From the NCBI RefSeq assembly GCF_004216915.1, contig NZ_SGXD01000003.1:690222-754221 (forward strand): a DNA stretch of 64,000 bases, in the 5' to 3' direction. The notes beneath the pieces were generated by a model. That model did no database searches. It was given only the letters and a program-made list of their open reading frames with translations, and was not told the DNA's origin. Both the position numbers and the translations under genes were made by a program. Below are positions 35,888 to 44,083 of this stretch, piece after piece. The stretch is from Motilibacter rhizosphaerae (GTDB lineage Bacteria; Actinomycetota; Actinomycetes; Motilibacterales; Motilibacteraceae). The first letter of the stretch is position 1. Each line of letters begins with the position of its first letter.

Positions 35888-37288
35888 TCAGCCAGGCGGC
35901 AGCGTGAGGCGGAACCGCCCGCCCGGACCGGGGACGCCGACGAGCTCCCCGCCCGCTGCCCGCGCGAGCCGGCGCGCCAGCGGCAGGCCGAGCCCCGCGC
36001 CGCCGTGGCCGGGCGCCAGCGACACCCCGGGCTCGAAGACCCGCTCGAGGTCGGCGGCCGCGAGCCCGGCCCCGTCGTCCACGACGTCGACCACCACCTC
36101 GCGGCCTGCGCGGGCCGCCGTCACGCGGACGGCGGAGCCGTGCCGGCGGGCGTTGTCCACGAGCGGCGCGAGCATCCGCTCGACCAGCTCGCCCTCCACG
36201 CCCACGCTGAGCGCAGCGGGCACCTCCACCTCGACGCCCGGTGCGCGCTCCGCGACCCGCGCCAGCACGGGAGCGAGCTCCGCGCGTCCCGGCGTCGTCG
36301 CGGCCTCGGCGCGGGCCGCCCGCAGCAGCGTGTCGAGCAGCGCGGACATCTCCGTCGCCGTCGCGGTGATCGCCGCCGCCCCGGGGAGCTGGCGGCCCTC
36401 GGCGTCGACGAGCAGCTCGCCCTCCGCGAGGATGCGCGCCAGCGGCGTCCGCAGCTCGTGGGAGAGCTCGGCGGTGAGCCGCTGCTCGTGGCGCAGCACG
36501 GCCGAGAGCCGGTCGAGCATCTCGTCGAGGCTGCCCGCGAGGTGGGCGAGCTCCGCCGGCAGCCGCGCCGCGCCGAAGCGGCGAGACGGGGCGCTCGCGC
36601 TCCAGGCCGCCGCCTGCTGGGCGAGCCCCGAGACCGGGCTCAGCGCCCGGGCGACGACGAGCCGCGCGAGCACGTAGACGCCCGCGACGACGAGCACCGC
36701 GAGCACCGCCGAGGCCAGCAGCGCCGCCCGCTGCGCCGTCGAGTACGGGCCGGTCCCCACCGCCGTCACCACGGTCACGCGGGCCGGGCCCGGCGCACCC
36801 GTCGTCCCGTCCGCGCCGTCGCGCTGGACGGCCATCGCGTAGAGCCGGTAGTCGTGCGGGACGTCGACGTCGCGGGTGGCGGCGCCGTGCCGCCCTCCCT
36901 GCACGCGGGCGAGGTCGGCGGCCGCGGCGTACAGCGCCCCGGAGCGGGTGGCGCCCTCGACGAGCCGGCCGTCGGCGAAGACCCAGGCGTCGGTGTCGAG
37001 CGCGTCGTCGTCCTGCGGCGAGTCGACCCGGACCCCGCCGGGCGCCACGTGCACCGTGCTCGCCACCGCCTCGGCGTGCGCCGCGAGCACGCTGTCGGCT
37101 TGCGCCGAGAGCTGGTGGCTGAGCACCGCGTGCACCGCCGCGCCCATCACGAGGAGCCAGCCCCCGACCGCGAGGGCGGCGAGCAGGGCCAGCCGGCCGC
37201 GCAGCGTGCTGGTCCGCACGAGGCCGCGCGCGGTCGAGGAGAGGCGCGTCCTGCCCGGGCCGCTGGTCGCGCCCGTCGGGGTCCGCAC
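35888..37288 (-). CDS. Two-component sensor histidine kinase
   Basis: 466 residues from GTG 37288, one base after the response-regulator stop. Two membrane helices ('LALLAALAVGGWLLVMGAAV' and 'AALLASAVLAVLVVAGVYVLA') flank an extracytoplasmic sensor of about 130 residues. Then a HAMP linker, the HisKA H-box 'ELSHELRTPLARILAEGE', the N-box 'LVDNARRHG' and 'VDDGAGL', 'GGAGLGLPLARR' nucleotide-binding boxes. Ligand not predictable. Convergent with ArsR. Confidence 0.92.
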   Translation of the reverse strand: MRTPTGATSGPGRTRLSSTARGLVRTSTLRGRLALLAALAVGGWLLVMGAAVHAVLSHQLSAQADSVLAAHAEAVASTVHVAPGGVRVDSPQDDDALDTDAWVFADGRLVEGATRSGALYAAAADLARVQGGRHGAATRDVDVPHDYRLYAMAVQRDGADGTTGAPGPARVTVVTAVGTGPYSTAQRAALLASAVLAVLVVAGVYVLARLVVARALSPVSGLAQQAAAWSASAPSRRFGAARLPAELAHLAGSLDEMLDRLSAVLRHEQRLTAELSHELRTPLARILAEGELLVDAEGRQLPGAAAITATATEMSALLDTLLRAARAEAATTPGRAELAPVLARVAERAPGVEVEVPAALSVGVEGELVERMLAPLVDNARRHGSAVRVTAARAGREVVVDVVDDGAGLAAADLERVFEPGVSLAPGHGGAGLGLPLARRLARAAGGELVGVPGPGGRFRLTLPPG

Positions 37289-37289
37289 G

Positions 37290-37961
37290 TCAGCGCTGCG
37301 CGAGCCGGTAGCCCACACCGCGCACGCCCTCGATCGCCCGGTCGGTCGGCAGCCCGCGCAGCTTGCGCCGCAGCCGGGCGACGTAGGAGTCCAGCGTGTT
37401 GTCCGAGACGATCGCACCCGCCGGCCAGCCGGCGGCGACGAGCTCGTGGCGCCGTGTCACGGCGCCGGGCTGCGTGAGCAGCCGGGCCAGCAGCCGGAAC
37501 TCCGTGGGCGTGAGCGGTACGGACTCCCCGCCCGCGCTCAGCGCGTGCGTCACCGGGTCGAGCAGCAGCTCGCCGTCGCGCACCCCCGGCTCGCTCCCGG
37601 ACCGGCGCAGCGCGACCTCGAGCCGCGCGACCAGCTCGGCCAGGGCGAACGGCTTGGCGAGGTAGTCGTCGCCGCCCGCGGCGAAGCCGGCCAGCCGGTC
37701 GGGCAGCGCATCACGGGCGGTGAGGAACAGCACCGGGACGGTGAGCCCCCGCGCCCGCAGCGCCTGGCAGACGTCCCGGCCGTCGCTGTCGGGCAGCCCG
37801 ACGTCGAGCACGACGGCGTCGACGCCGGCCTCTGCCGCCCGCAGCCCGCCGGCGCCGTCGCGCGCGGTCACCACGTCGTACGCGTGGCGGCGCAGCCCGC
37901 GCGCGAGCACGTCGCGCAGGCCGTCGTCGTCCTCGACGACGAGGACGCGGGCGGAGGTCAC
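37290..37961 (-). CDS. OmpR/PhoB-family response regulator
   Basis: 223 residues. Receiver domain with acidic pair 'VVEDDDGL', phospho-acceptor Asp in 'VVLDVGLPDSDG', Thr in 'LFLTARDA' and Lys in 'YLAKPF'. C-terminal winged HTH ('VPLTPTEFRLLARLLTQPG', 'VSDNTLDSYVARLRRKL'). Pairs with the kinase 1 base downstream. Targets are unknown; the next gene upstream, a GH30 enzyme 63 bases away on the same strand, has its own LacI regulator, so a link is not obvious. Confidence 0.94.
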   Translation of the reverse strand: MTSARVLVVEDDDGLRDVLARGLRRHAYDVVTARDGAGGLRAAEAGVDAVVLDVGLPDSDGRDVCQALRARGLTVPVLFLTARDALPDRLAGFAAGGDDYLAKPFALAELVARLEVALRRSGSEPGVRDGELLLDPVTHALSAGGESVPLTPTEFRLLARLLTQPGAVTRRHELVAAGWPAGAIVSDNTLDSYVARLRRKLRGLPTDRAIEGVRGVGYRLAQR

Positions 37962-38024
37962 CGGTCCAGTGTCCTCCGCCCGCGCCCGTCTCCGCTGGCG
38001 GTCCCGCTCGTGGAGCGACGGGCC

Positions 38025-39956
38025 CTAGTCGTAGAACCGCACGTCGGCGATGCTCCACCAGCTGCCGCTCGAACCGGTCGAGCCGATCCGCACGTAGCGG
38101 GCCTTCGTCCGCGGCACGTCGACGGTCGTCAGCTGGCCCGTACCGACCCCGCTCGCGAGCGTCGTCCAGGTCGTCCCGTCGTCGCTCACCGCGAGGCTCC
38201 AGCCGCGGGCGTAGTCGCCGAGGTTGCCGCCGCTGTCGATCGCGACCTGCGAGAAGTGCTTCTTGGAGTGCAGGTCGATCTGGAGGTACTGGCCGGGCGC
38301 CTGTCCCGTGCCGCTCGACCAGCGGGTGGAGGCGTCGCCGTCGACGGCGTTCTGCGGGCCCTCGCCGGTCGGGTTCGCGGTCGCGGTCGCCGCCGAGGTG
38401 TCGACGAGCCGCGGCTTGGCGTCGCGCAGCACCTGGCTGCTCGGCCACACGAACGTCGCGAGCGCACCGCCGGGCAGCGTGTAGTCGAACGACTGGGCGC
38501 CGACCGACACGGTGAAGTCGCGCGGGTCGTCGTTCTCGTTGTGCACCACGAGGGCGGTCGAGCCGTCGGGGTTGCGGAAGGCGACGTCCATGAGCTGGCC
38601 GTTCCAGCCGGTGGTCCCGAACGACGAGCTGGCGATCCGCACCGCACCCGGCTTCACGAACTTCGACAGGTGGCCGATCGTGTAGAACTCCGCCTGCGTC
38701 TGCACGCTGCCGTCGGGCTGCTTCTCGACCAGCGCGTCGCAGGTGTCGCACCCGCCGTTGTGCGGCGTGCTGTCGCTGTTGAGGGCGATGTTCCACGTCA
38801 CCACGGACTTCGCCCAGTTGCGGGTCGTGCCGATGGTGATGTTCCGCGCGTGCCAGGTGAGCGTGCCGCGGAAGATCTGCGCGGGGGTGTCGCCGGCACT
38901 GTGCGACCCGGAGCACTCGGTGAACCAGATCCCCTTGCCGGGGTACGCGTCGTGGAGCGCCGTCTGCGCGCTGGGGTCCCCGGAGTAGCAGTGGTACGCC
39001 GTGCCGGCGACCCACTTCGCCGCGTCGCTCGAGAGGACCTCGTACGGGTAGTCGGTCGCCGGGTCCTCCCCGGGCGGCGTGGTCTTCACGTCGTCGGGGT
39101 GGGTGGTCCAGTTGTGGTCGTAGGCCAGGATCTTCGTGCCCGGGCTGGCCTGCTGGAGCATCGGGCCGAGCGCGTCGATGACCTTGATCTCCTGCGCCGG
39201 GTCGATGTCGGTGCCGGGGTACGCCTTGGGCGCGCGGTTCTGCGGCTCGTTCTGCACCGAGAGGTAGTCGACCGGGACGCCGGCCGCGGCGTACGCCTGG
39301 ACGAACTTCACCAGGTAGCGCGCGTAGGCGTCGTAGACCGCCGGGTCGTCCTTGAGCTTGCCGCCGACGAGGGAGTCGCTGGTCTTCATCCACGCCGGCG
39401 GGCTCCACGGCGTCGCCATGACGGTCAGTCGCGGGTCGAGCTGCTTGGCCTGGCGCAGCAGCGGGAGGATCTGCGCCTCGTCGTGCGCGACGGAGAAGTG
39501 CGCCAGCGGGAAGTCGGTCTGCCCAGCCGGCACGTCGTCGTAGGTGTAGTGCGTCGGGGACGCCGTGAAGTCGCTGGACCCGACCGGCTGGCGCAGGAAG
39601 CTGATGCCGATGCCCGTGGTCGGGTCGAACAGCTGGCGCATCGTGCTGTCGCGCAGGTCCTGCGGCAGCGAGGACAGCACCGCGGCCGAGGAGTCGGTCA
39701 GCGCCGCACCGAAGCCGTCGACCGTCTGGTACGACCGGCTCGGGTCGACCGCGATGGTCACGCGGTCGCTGCGGCCCTGGTGGAACGCCACCGGCGCCTG
39801 CTCCGCCATCAGCTCGCTGCGGTCCGGCGTCGTGACCCACACCCGAGCCTGCGGGACGTCGCTCTGGTCGCTCGCCTGCGCGGGCTGCACCCCCGCGGCG
39901 CAGAGGGCCGCGACCGAGGACACGGCGGCCGCGCCCACCCAGGTCGTCCTTCTCAT
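38025..39956 (-). CDS. Secreted GH30 glycosidase with C-terminal F5/8 type C domain
   Basis: 643 residues from ATG 39956 (GGGAGAG upstream; an in-frame ATG at 39992 lacks one). Signal peptide about 1-30 (RRTTWVGAAAV...AQA). GH30 TIM barrel about 60-500: acid/base E237 in 'SVQNEPQN', nucleophile E347 in 'WFTECSG', and 'GFGAALTDSSA' near the N-terminus. A discoidin/F5/8C carbohydrate-binding module follows (about 510-643). GH30 activities include beta-1,6-glucanase, glucosylceramidase and xylanase; the 'GFGAALTDSSA' and 'TPWSPPAWMK' segments fit the glucanase/glucosylceramidase side better than xylanase. Divergent LacI gene is the likely repressor. Confidence 0.9.
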   Translation of the reverse strand: MRRTTWVGAAAVSSVAALCAAGVQPAQASDQSDVPQARVWVTTPDRSELMAEQAPVAFHQGRSDRVTIAVDPSRSYQTVDGFGAALTDSSAAVLSSLPQDLRDSTMRQLFDPTTGIGISFLRQPVGSSDFTASPTHYTYDDVPAGQTDFPLAHFSVAHDEAQILPLLRQAKQLDPRLTVMATPWSPPAWMKTSDSLVGGKLKDDPAVYDAYARYLVKFVQAYAAAGVPVDYLSVQNEPQNRAPKAYPGTDIDPAQEIKVIDALGPMLQQASPGTKILAYDHNWTTHPDDVKTTPPGEDPATDYPYEVLSSDAAKWVAGTAYHCYSGDPSAQTALHDAYPGKGIWFTECSGSHSAGDTPAQIFRGTLTWHARNITIGTTRNWAKSVVTWNIALNSDSTPHNGGCDTCDALVEKQPDGSVQTQAEFYTIGHLSKFVKPGAVRIASSSFGTTGWNGQLMDVAFRNPDGSTALVVHNENDDPRDFTVSVGAQSFDYTLPGGALATFVWPSSQVLRDAKPRLVDTSAATATANPTGEGPQNAVDGDASTRWSSGTGQAPGQYLQIDLHSKKHFSQVAIDSGGNLGDYARGWSLAVSDDGTTWTTLASGVGTGQLTTVDVPRTKARYVRIGSTGSSGSWWSIADVRFYD

Positions 39957-39985
39957 GAGCTCTCCCTCGAGCCTTGTAACGAATT

Positions 39986-40014
39986 GGAACACACTGTTAC
40001 AGTGCGCTCGTCAA
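39986..40014 (-). promoter_or_regulatory. GH30 promoter with embedded palindromic operator
   Basis: Minus-strand TTGACG (40009-40014), 17-base spacer, weak -10 TGTTCC (39986-39991). The perfect 13-bp palindrome CACTGTTACAGTG (39992-40004) fills the spacer; a weaker dyad lies at 39975-39991. Layout matches the importer promoter at 20210-20238, so the adjacent LacI protein probably represses here. Confidence 0.6.
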
Positions 40015-40066
40015 TCAAGCAGGCGCGTCCGCTCCTGTCAACGCCGGTGCGCGGGAGGAGGGGGCC

Positions 40067-41071
40067 GTGGCCCGACGCGCCGCCGGCGTACCGGCGTCCG
40101 TGCGCGAGATCGCCGCGGAGTCCGGGGTGTCGATCGCCACGGTCTCGCGCGTGCTGCGCGGCTCCGACGGCGTCGCCGAGCACACCGCCGCCCGGGTGCG
40201 CGACGCGCTCGGCCGGCTCAGCGGCGCGTCGACCGCCAGGCCGCGAGCCGTCTTCGTCCGCTGCCCGTACGTCCTCACGGACTACTTCGGGCTCGTCGTC
40301 TCGAGCATCGCCGAGACGCTCGAGCTGCACGACCTGCCGATGGTGCTCGAGGCCGGCGAGGCGGCGCAGCGCCGCTCGCTGCTCCCCCGCGTGCTCGGGC
40401 CGGGAGACGTCGCCGGCATCATCACGATCCTCCCGCTCGAGGAGGGCGCCGCCCTGGCCGCCCTCGGCGCGACGGGCACCCCTCTCGTCGTGGTCGACCC
40501 GCGTACGCCGCTGCCGCCCCGCGTCCCCGCCATCTCCGCCGCGCACTTCCCCGGCGCCCGGTCGCTGACCGCCCACCTGCTCGAGCTCGGCCACCGGCGC
40601 ATCGGCCTCGTCGCGGGGCCGCCGACGTGGGCCGCGAGCGATGCCCGGCTGGCGGGACACCGGGCGGCGCTCGGCGAGGCCGGCCTGCTGCTGGACGAGG
40701 CGCTGCTGCGCCACTCCGAGGCCACAGTGGAGGACGGCGAGCAGGCGGCCGCGTCGCTGCTCGACCTCGCGGTGCCGCCGACGGCGCTCGTCTGCTTCAA
40801 CGACAAGGTGGCGGTCGGGGCGCTGCGCGTCGCACGGGCCCGCGGTCTGCGGGTCCCGGAGGACCTGTCCGTCTGCGGCTTCGACGACATCGACCTCGCA
40901 CGGGCGACCACGCCCGAGCTCACCACGGTGCGCCAGCCGCTGCAGGAGATGGGACGGATGGCGGTGGCCCAGGTGGTCCGCATGGTCTCCGGCCACTCGC
41001 TTGAGGCGCTGCACGTCGAGCTCGCGACGACACTGGTCGTCCGCGGGTCGACCGGCCGCGCGCCGGTGTAG
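40067..41071 (+). CDS. LacI-family transcriptional regulator (GH30 cassette)
   Basis: 334 residues from GTG with GGAGGAGGG upstream. HTH 'SVREIAAESGVSIATVSRVLRG'; the hinge region after it is atypical ('ARVRDALGRLSGASTARPRAVFV'), shorter and without the usual N-x-x-A-R-x-L hinge helix. Ligand domain with 'GHRRIGLVAGPPTW', 'ALVCFNDKVAVGALRVARARGLRVPEDLSVCGFDD' and 'TTVRQPLQEMGRMAV'. Divergent from the GH30 gene across a palindromic operator. Inducer probably a gluco-oligosaccharide released by GH30 (inference). Confidence 0.9.
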   Translation: MARRAAGVPASVREIAAESGVSIATVSRVLRGSDGVAEHTAARVRDALGRLSGASTARPRAVFVRCPYVLTDYFGLVVSSIAETLELHDLPMVLEAGEAAQRRSLLPRVLGPGDVAGIITILPLEEGAALAALGATGTPLVVVDPRTPLPPRVPAISAAHFPGARSLTAHLLELGHRRIGLVAGPPTWAASDARLAGHRAALGEAGLLLDEALLRHSEATVEDGEQAAASLLDLAVPPTALVCFNDKVAVGALRVARARGLRVPEDLSVCGFDDIDLARATTPELTTVRQPLQEMGRMAVAQVVRMVSGHSLEALHVELATTLVVRGSTGRAPV

Positions 41072-41118
41072 ACCGGGCACCGGGAAGCGCACCAGGACCT
41101 CCTCGAGCGCAGGGCTCC

Positions 41119-42390
41119 TCACCACAACCCCCTGCTGGTGCCGGGGTTGCGGTCGGTGGCGTGCGTCGCGGGGACGGGTGGGCTGCCGTCGGGTGGTCGC
41201 CAGCGGAGCAGTCCTGGTCGGCCGGGGTCCGGTTCGAGCTGCCAGCCGCCCTGGTGGAGCAGGTGGTGGTGCCTGCTGCAGAGCAGGCACATGTTGGTGA
41301 GGTCGGTGGGGCCACCGTCGGACCAGTGGCGGATGTGGTGGGCTTGGACGCGTCTGTTGCGGCAGCCGGGGGCGATGCAGCCGCCGTCGCGTACCCAGAG
41401 GGCTTTGAGCTGGGCCTTGGTGGCGAGGCGGGTCTCGCGGCCCAGGGCGAGGGGCACTCCCGGAGCCACCGTGACCGGCATGTCGTGCGCCGGACGGTCC
41501 GCGTGGGGGCTGAGGGTCGTGGTGAGCAGCACGGCGACGTTCGCCGTGCAGGTGAGGTACTCCAGCTCCTCGGCGGTGAACGCGGTGCCGAGGATCGCGC
41601 TGATGCCGGTCCTGCCATCACCCGGCTGCAGCTCGTCGCGCAGGGTGGGCAGGTCGACGACGAGGGTCGTGTCGAGCCTCGAGCTCGTCACGCCCGGCTC
41701 GGTGGCGAGGAACGTCTGGGCGATCTCGACGAGCGCGTCGGCCTGCCGCTGAGCGGCAGTGCGCGGGTCGACCTGCTCGCCCGGCTCCGGGTTGGGCTGG
41801 GATCCGGCGCGGATCGCCTTCTGCAGCAGCAGTCCCTCCGCCTTCGGGAGTCGGCCGGTGATCTCGACCGTCTCGTCGAAGCCGGGAGAGAGCAGGAGGT
41901 AGCGGCTCTCGTGGATCCGCTGGGCCTTCTCCTCCCGCGACTCGTCCGCGCCGACGGCCTCCTCGAGACGCATGACCGCGGCCCGGACGTCCGCTGGTGC
42001 AGCAACCTTCGCCAGCGGCAGCAGGGTCTCCTCGGCCTCGAGCATGACCTGCGGGCCGAGCCGCTTGTGCCCAGCCGCGAGCTCGTCGACGTGCCTCGCG
42101 CTTATGACGCCCTCTGCTAGCGCGGCGGTCATGTGGGGGAGGTCGCGCAACGCCCGAGCAGCGGTGACCGCTCGCCGGGCGTCGAGGGAGTCCATGCGGG
42201 CGTGGTGCCGCAGCCACGCCTGCGCCGTCACCTGGTTGTCGAGCACGAACTCGCCCGCGGCGTCGAACGCCGCCAGCTCCGCCAGGAACTCCGCGTGCAG
42301 GCGTGCGGCCGCGGCCTGCTTCTCGAGCAGCGCGACGCCACGCGCCGACCCCGAACGGGGGTCGCGCGAAGGCTGGCTGCTCGAGGTCAT
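41119..42390 (-). CDS. DUF222 / HNH endonuclease protein (13E12 repeat type)
   Basis: 423 residues from ATG 42390; the open frame upstream has no better start and no clear ribosome-binding site. N-terminal ~300 residues are the helical DUF222 domain. The C-terminal HNH nuclease has 'CIAPGCRNRRVQAHHIRHWSDGGPTDLTNMCLLCSRHHHLLH' features: paired Cys zinc site, catalytic HH, Asn and final His, so it looks active. These genes are numerous in actinobacterial genomes (REP13E12 family in Mycobacterium); their function is unsettled, and a selfish or repeat-linked role has been suggested. Two copies of a 21-bp palindrome lie just upstream of its start. No integrase or transposase accompanies it. Confidence 0.85.
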   Translation of the reverse strand: MTSSSQPSRDPRSGSARGVALLEKQAAAARLHAEFLAELAAFDAAGEFVLDNQVTAQAWLRHHARMDSLDARRAVTAARALRDLPHMTAALAEGVISARHVDELAAGHKRLGPQVMLEAEETLLPLAKVAAPADVRAAVMRLEEAVGADESREEKAQRIHESRYLLLSPGFDETVEITGRLPKAEGLLLQKAIRAGSQPNPEPGEQVDPRTAAQRQADALVEIAQTFLATEPGVTSSRLDTTLVVDLPTLRDELQPGDGRTGISAILGTAFTAEELEYLTCTANVAVLLTTTLSPHADRPAHDMPVTVAPGVPLALGRETRLATKAQLKALWVRDGGCIAPGCRNRRVQAHHIRHWSDGGPTDLTNMCLLCSRHHHLLHQGGWQLEPDPGRPGLLRWRPPDGSPPVPATHATDRNPGTSRGLW

Positions 42391-42479
42391 GCCGTCAACG
42401 TACAAGCCACCACTGACAGAACCGGTCAGCAGAAACGGCTGCTGCACAGCCACTCCTCGGCTACGCGCCGTTACCCCAC

Positions 42480-42500
42480 TTGATCGGGGACCCCGATCAA
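42480..42500. repeat. Perfect 21-bp palindrome (copy 3)
   Basis: Arms TTGATCGGGG and CCCCGATCAA around a single A. It lies 90 bases upstream of the DUF222-HNH start. The flank CAACTAGGGCCACCGG resembles CAACTGGGGGTCCGG after copy 1 in the decarboxylase gene, so the homology extends past the palindrome. Confidence 0.8.
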
Positions 42501-42624
42501 CTAGGGCCACCGGCAAGATCTGCATGATCACGGGGAGGGGCGGGTGGGGCGACAATACGAACTGGCTGCCGCCAGCAAAGAATTCCACCCCTGCGTTGAC
42601 CACTTCGTACGGTCAGGCGCCAAC

Positions 42625-42645
42625 TCGATCGGGCAACCTGATCAA
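42625..42645. repeat. Degenerate 21-bp palindrome (copy 4)
   Basis: TCGATCGGGC / ACCTGATCAA arms, 17 of 21 positions identical to copy 3, followed by CAACTT-like sequence (TCAACTT). It lies between the DUF222-HNH gene and rsmI. With copy 3 it brackets about 120 bases of non-coding DNA in which I see no gene. The whole gap 42391-42731 holds only these repeats. Confidence 0.65.
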
Positions 42646-42731
42646 CTTCCCAACAGCGGCAGGCAGTTCGGGCTCGGCCGAGCCCACGAGCGGCCCCCGA
42701 CCCCCGACACGCGACCCGCGAGCGACCCGGG

Positions 42732-43583
42732 CTACTCCTCCGCCCGCGCGGCGAGCACAGCGGCGTACACCCTGCGCTTCGGCACGCCCATCTCCCGCGC
42801 CACCACGCCCATCGCCGCCTTGCGGTCCTGGCCCTCGGCCTCGAGCTCGGCGACGCGGGCGGCGAGCTCGTCGTCGCCCACCTCGTCACCGGTGCGCGCC
42901 GGCACCCACCCCGCGACCACGATCGTGATCTCGCCGCGGACGCCGCCCTCCTCCGCCCATCGGGAGAGCTCGCGGAGCGGGCCGCGGCGCACCTCCTCGT
43001 AGGTCTTGGTCAGCTCGCGGCACACCGCGGCCTGCCGCTCGCCGCCGAGCACGGCCGCCATGTCCGAGAGCGAGGCCGCGAGCCGGTGCGGCGCCTCGAA
43101 CCAGATCGTCGTGCGCGGTTCCTCCTGCATCTCGACGAGCCGGCGCGCCCGCTCCCCCGGCTTGCGGGGCAGGAACCCCTCGAAGCAGAACCGGTCCGAC
43201 GGCAGGCCCGACAGGGCGAGCGCGGTGAGCACCGCCGACGGGCCGGGGACCGCGGTGACGCGGATCCCCGCCGCCACCGCGGCCGCGACGATGCGGTAGC
43301 CGGGGTCCGAGACGCTGGGCATGCCCGCGTCGGTGACGAGCAGGACGCGGGCCCCGCCCTCGAGCGCCTCGACCAGCTCACGGGTACGCGCGACCTCGTT
43401 GCCCTCGAAGTAGCTCACCACCCGCGCGGGCGGCGGCACCTCCAGCGCGGCGCACAACCGCCGCAGCCGCCGCGTGTCCTCGGCCGCGACGACGTCGGCC
43501 GTCCGCAGCTCCTCGGCCAGCCTCGGCGACGCGTCCGCGGGGTCGCCGATCGGGGTTCCCGCGAGGACGAGCAGGCCGGTCAC
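42732..43583 (-). CDS. rsmI: 16S rRNA C1402 (ribose-2'-O) methyltransferase
   Basis: 283 residues of the tetrapyrrole-methylase (SAM) fold. N-terminal 'LLVLAGTPIGDPADASPRL' (GTPIGN-type), 'VAAEDTRR', 'VTDAGMPSVSDPGYRIV', 'VPGPSAVLTALALSG' and 'FEGFLPRK' are all typical of RsmI. It 2'-O-methylates C1402 in the decoding centre. Divergent from the ASCH gene with a 22-base gap; in mycobacteria its usual neighbours are metG and pmt, which are both displaced here. C-terminal HTH-like tail 'DRKAAMGVVAREMGVPKRRVY' is normal for the longer forms. Confidence 0.95.
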   Translation of the reverse strand: MTGLLVLAGTPIGDPADASPRLAEELRTADVVAAEDTRRLRRLCAALEVPPPARVVSYFEGNEVARTRELVEALEGGARVLLVTDAGMPSVSDPGYRIVAAAVAAGIRVTAVPGPSAVLTALALSGLPSDRFCFEGFLPRKPGERARRLVEMQEEPRTTIWFEAPHRLAASLSDMAAVLGGERQAAVCRELTKTYEEVRRGPLRELSRWAEEGGVRGEITIVVAGWVPARTGDEVGDDELAARVAELEAEGQDRKAAMGVVAREMGVPKRRVYAAVLAARAEE

Positions 43584-43605
43584 CCCGAGAGCCTACGGTG
43601 ATCGC

Positions 43606-44073
43606 ATGGAGCCCATCGACGACCAGGCCGTGGCGCGGGCGTGGAGCGCCTACCGCGCCGCCAGCGGCGACCCCGAGCCGGAGCCCACCGACGTCGTGCA
43701 GTTCGGCGACAGCGCCGCGATGGCCGACGAGCTGCTGGCCCTCGTGCTCGACGGCACCAAGCGCGCGACCGCGGGCCTCGTCCGCGACTCCACCCCCGAG
43801 CGGCGCCCGCGCCCCGGCTGGCCCTGGCTCGTCTGCGACGGCGCGGGGACACCACGGGCCGTCCTCCGCACGACCGAGGTCCGCACCGGCCTGCTCGACA
43901 GCGTGGACGACGCCTTCGCCTGGGACGAGGGCGAGGGCGACCGGACCCGCGCGTCCTGGCTCGAGGGCCACCTGCGCTACTTCCTCCGCCAGGGCGAGCG
44001 CGAGGGCGTGCCCTTCGACCCGGCGAGCGACGAGGTGCTCTTCGAGCGCTTCGAGCTGGTCTGGACCGCGTAG
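43606..44073 (+). CDS. ASCH-domain protein
   Basis: 155 residues. 'VVQFGDSAAMADELLALVLDGTKRATAGLV' and 'VLRTTEVRTGLLDSVDDAFAWDEGEGDRT' followed by 'YFLRQGEREGVPFDPASDEVLFERFELVW' match the ASCH (PUA-like, RNA-binding-type) family, including E. coli YqfB relatives. Some ASCH proteins hydrolyse N4-acetylcytidine; that activity should not be assumed here. ATG start, no strong ribosome-binding site. Convergent with the ureohydrolase, 10 bases apart. Confidence 0.85.
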   Translation: MEPIDDQAVARAWSAYRAASGDPEPEPTDVVQFGDSAAMADELLALVLDGTKRATAGLVRDSTPERRPRPGWPWLVCDGAGTPRAVLRTTEVRTGLLDSVDDAFAWDEGEGDRTRASWLEGHLRYFLRQGEREGVPFDPASDEVLFERFELVWTA

Positions 44074-44083
44074 CCGACGGCGG

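Noticed and set aside
41119-42390. DUF222-HNH gene as a homing endonuclease or restriction enzyme
   Set aside because: No intron or intein disruption, no methyltransferase partner and no mobile-element ends apart from the small palindromes; the 13E12-type assignment is better supported.
34255-42400. The metG-rsmI accessory block as a prophage or integrative element
   Set aside because: No integrase, no tRNA attachment duplication, and gene content is ordinary regulatory and catabolic; it is better described as several stacked cassettes.
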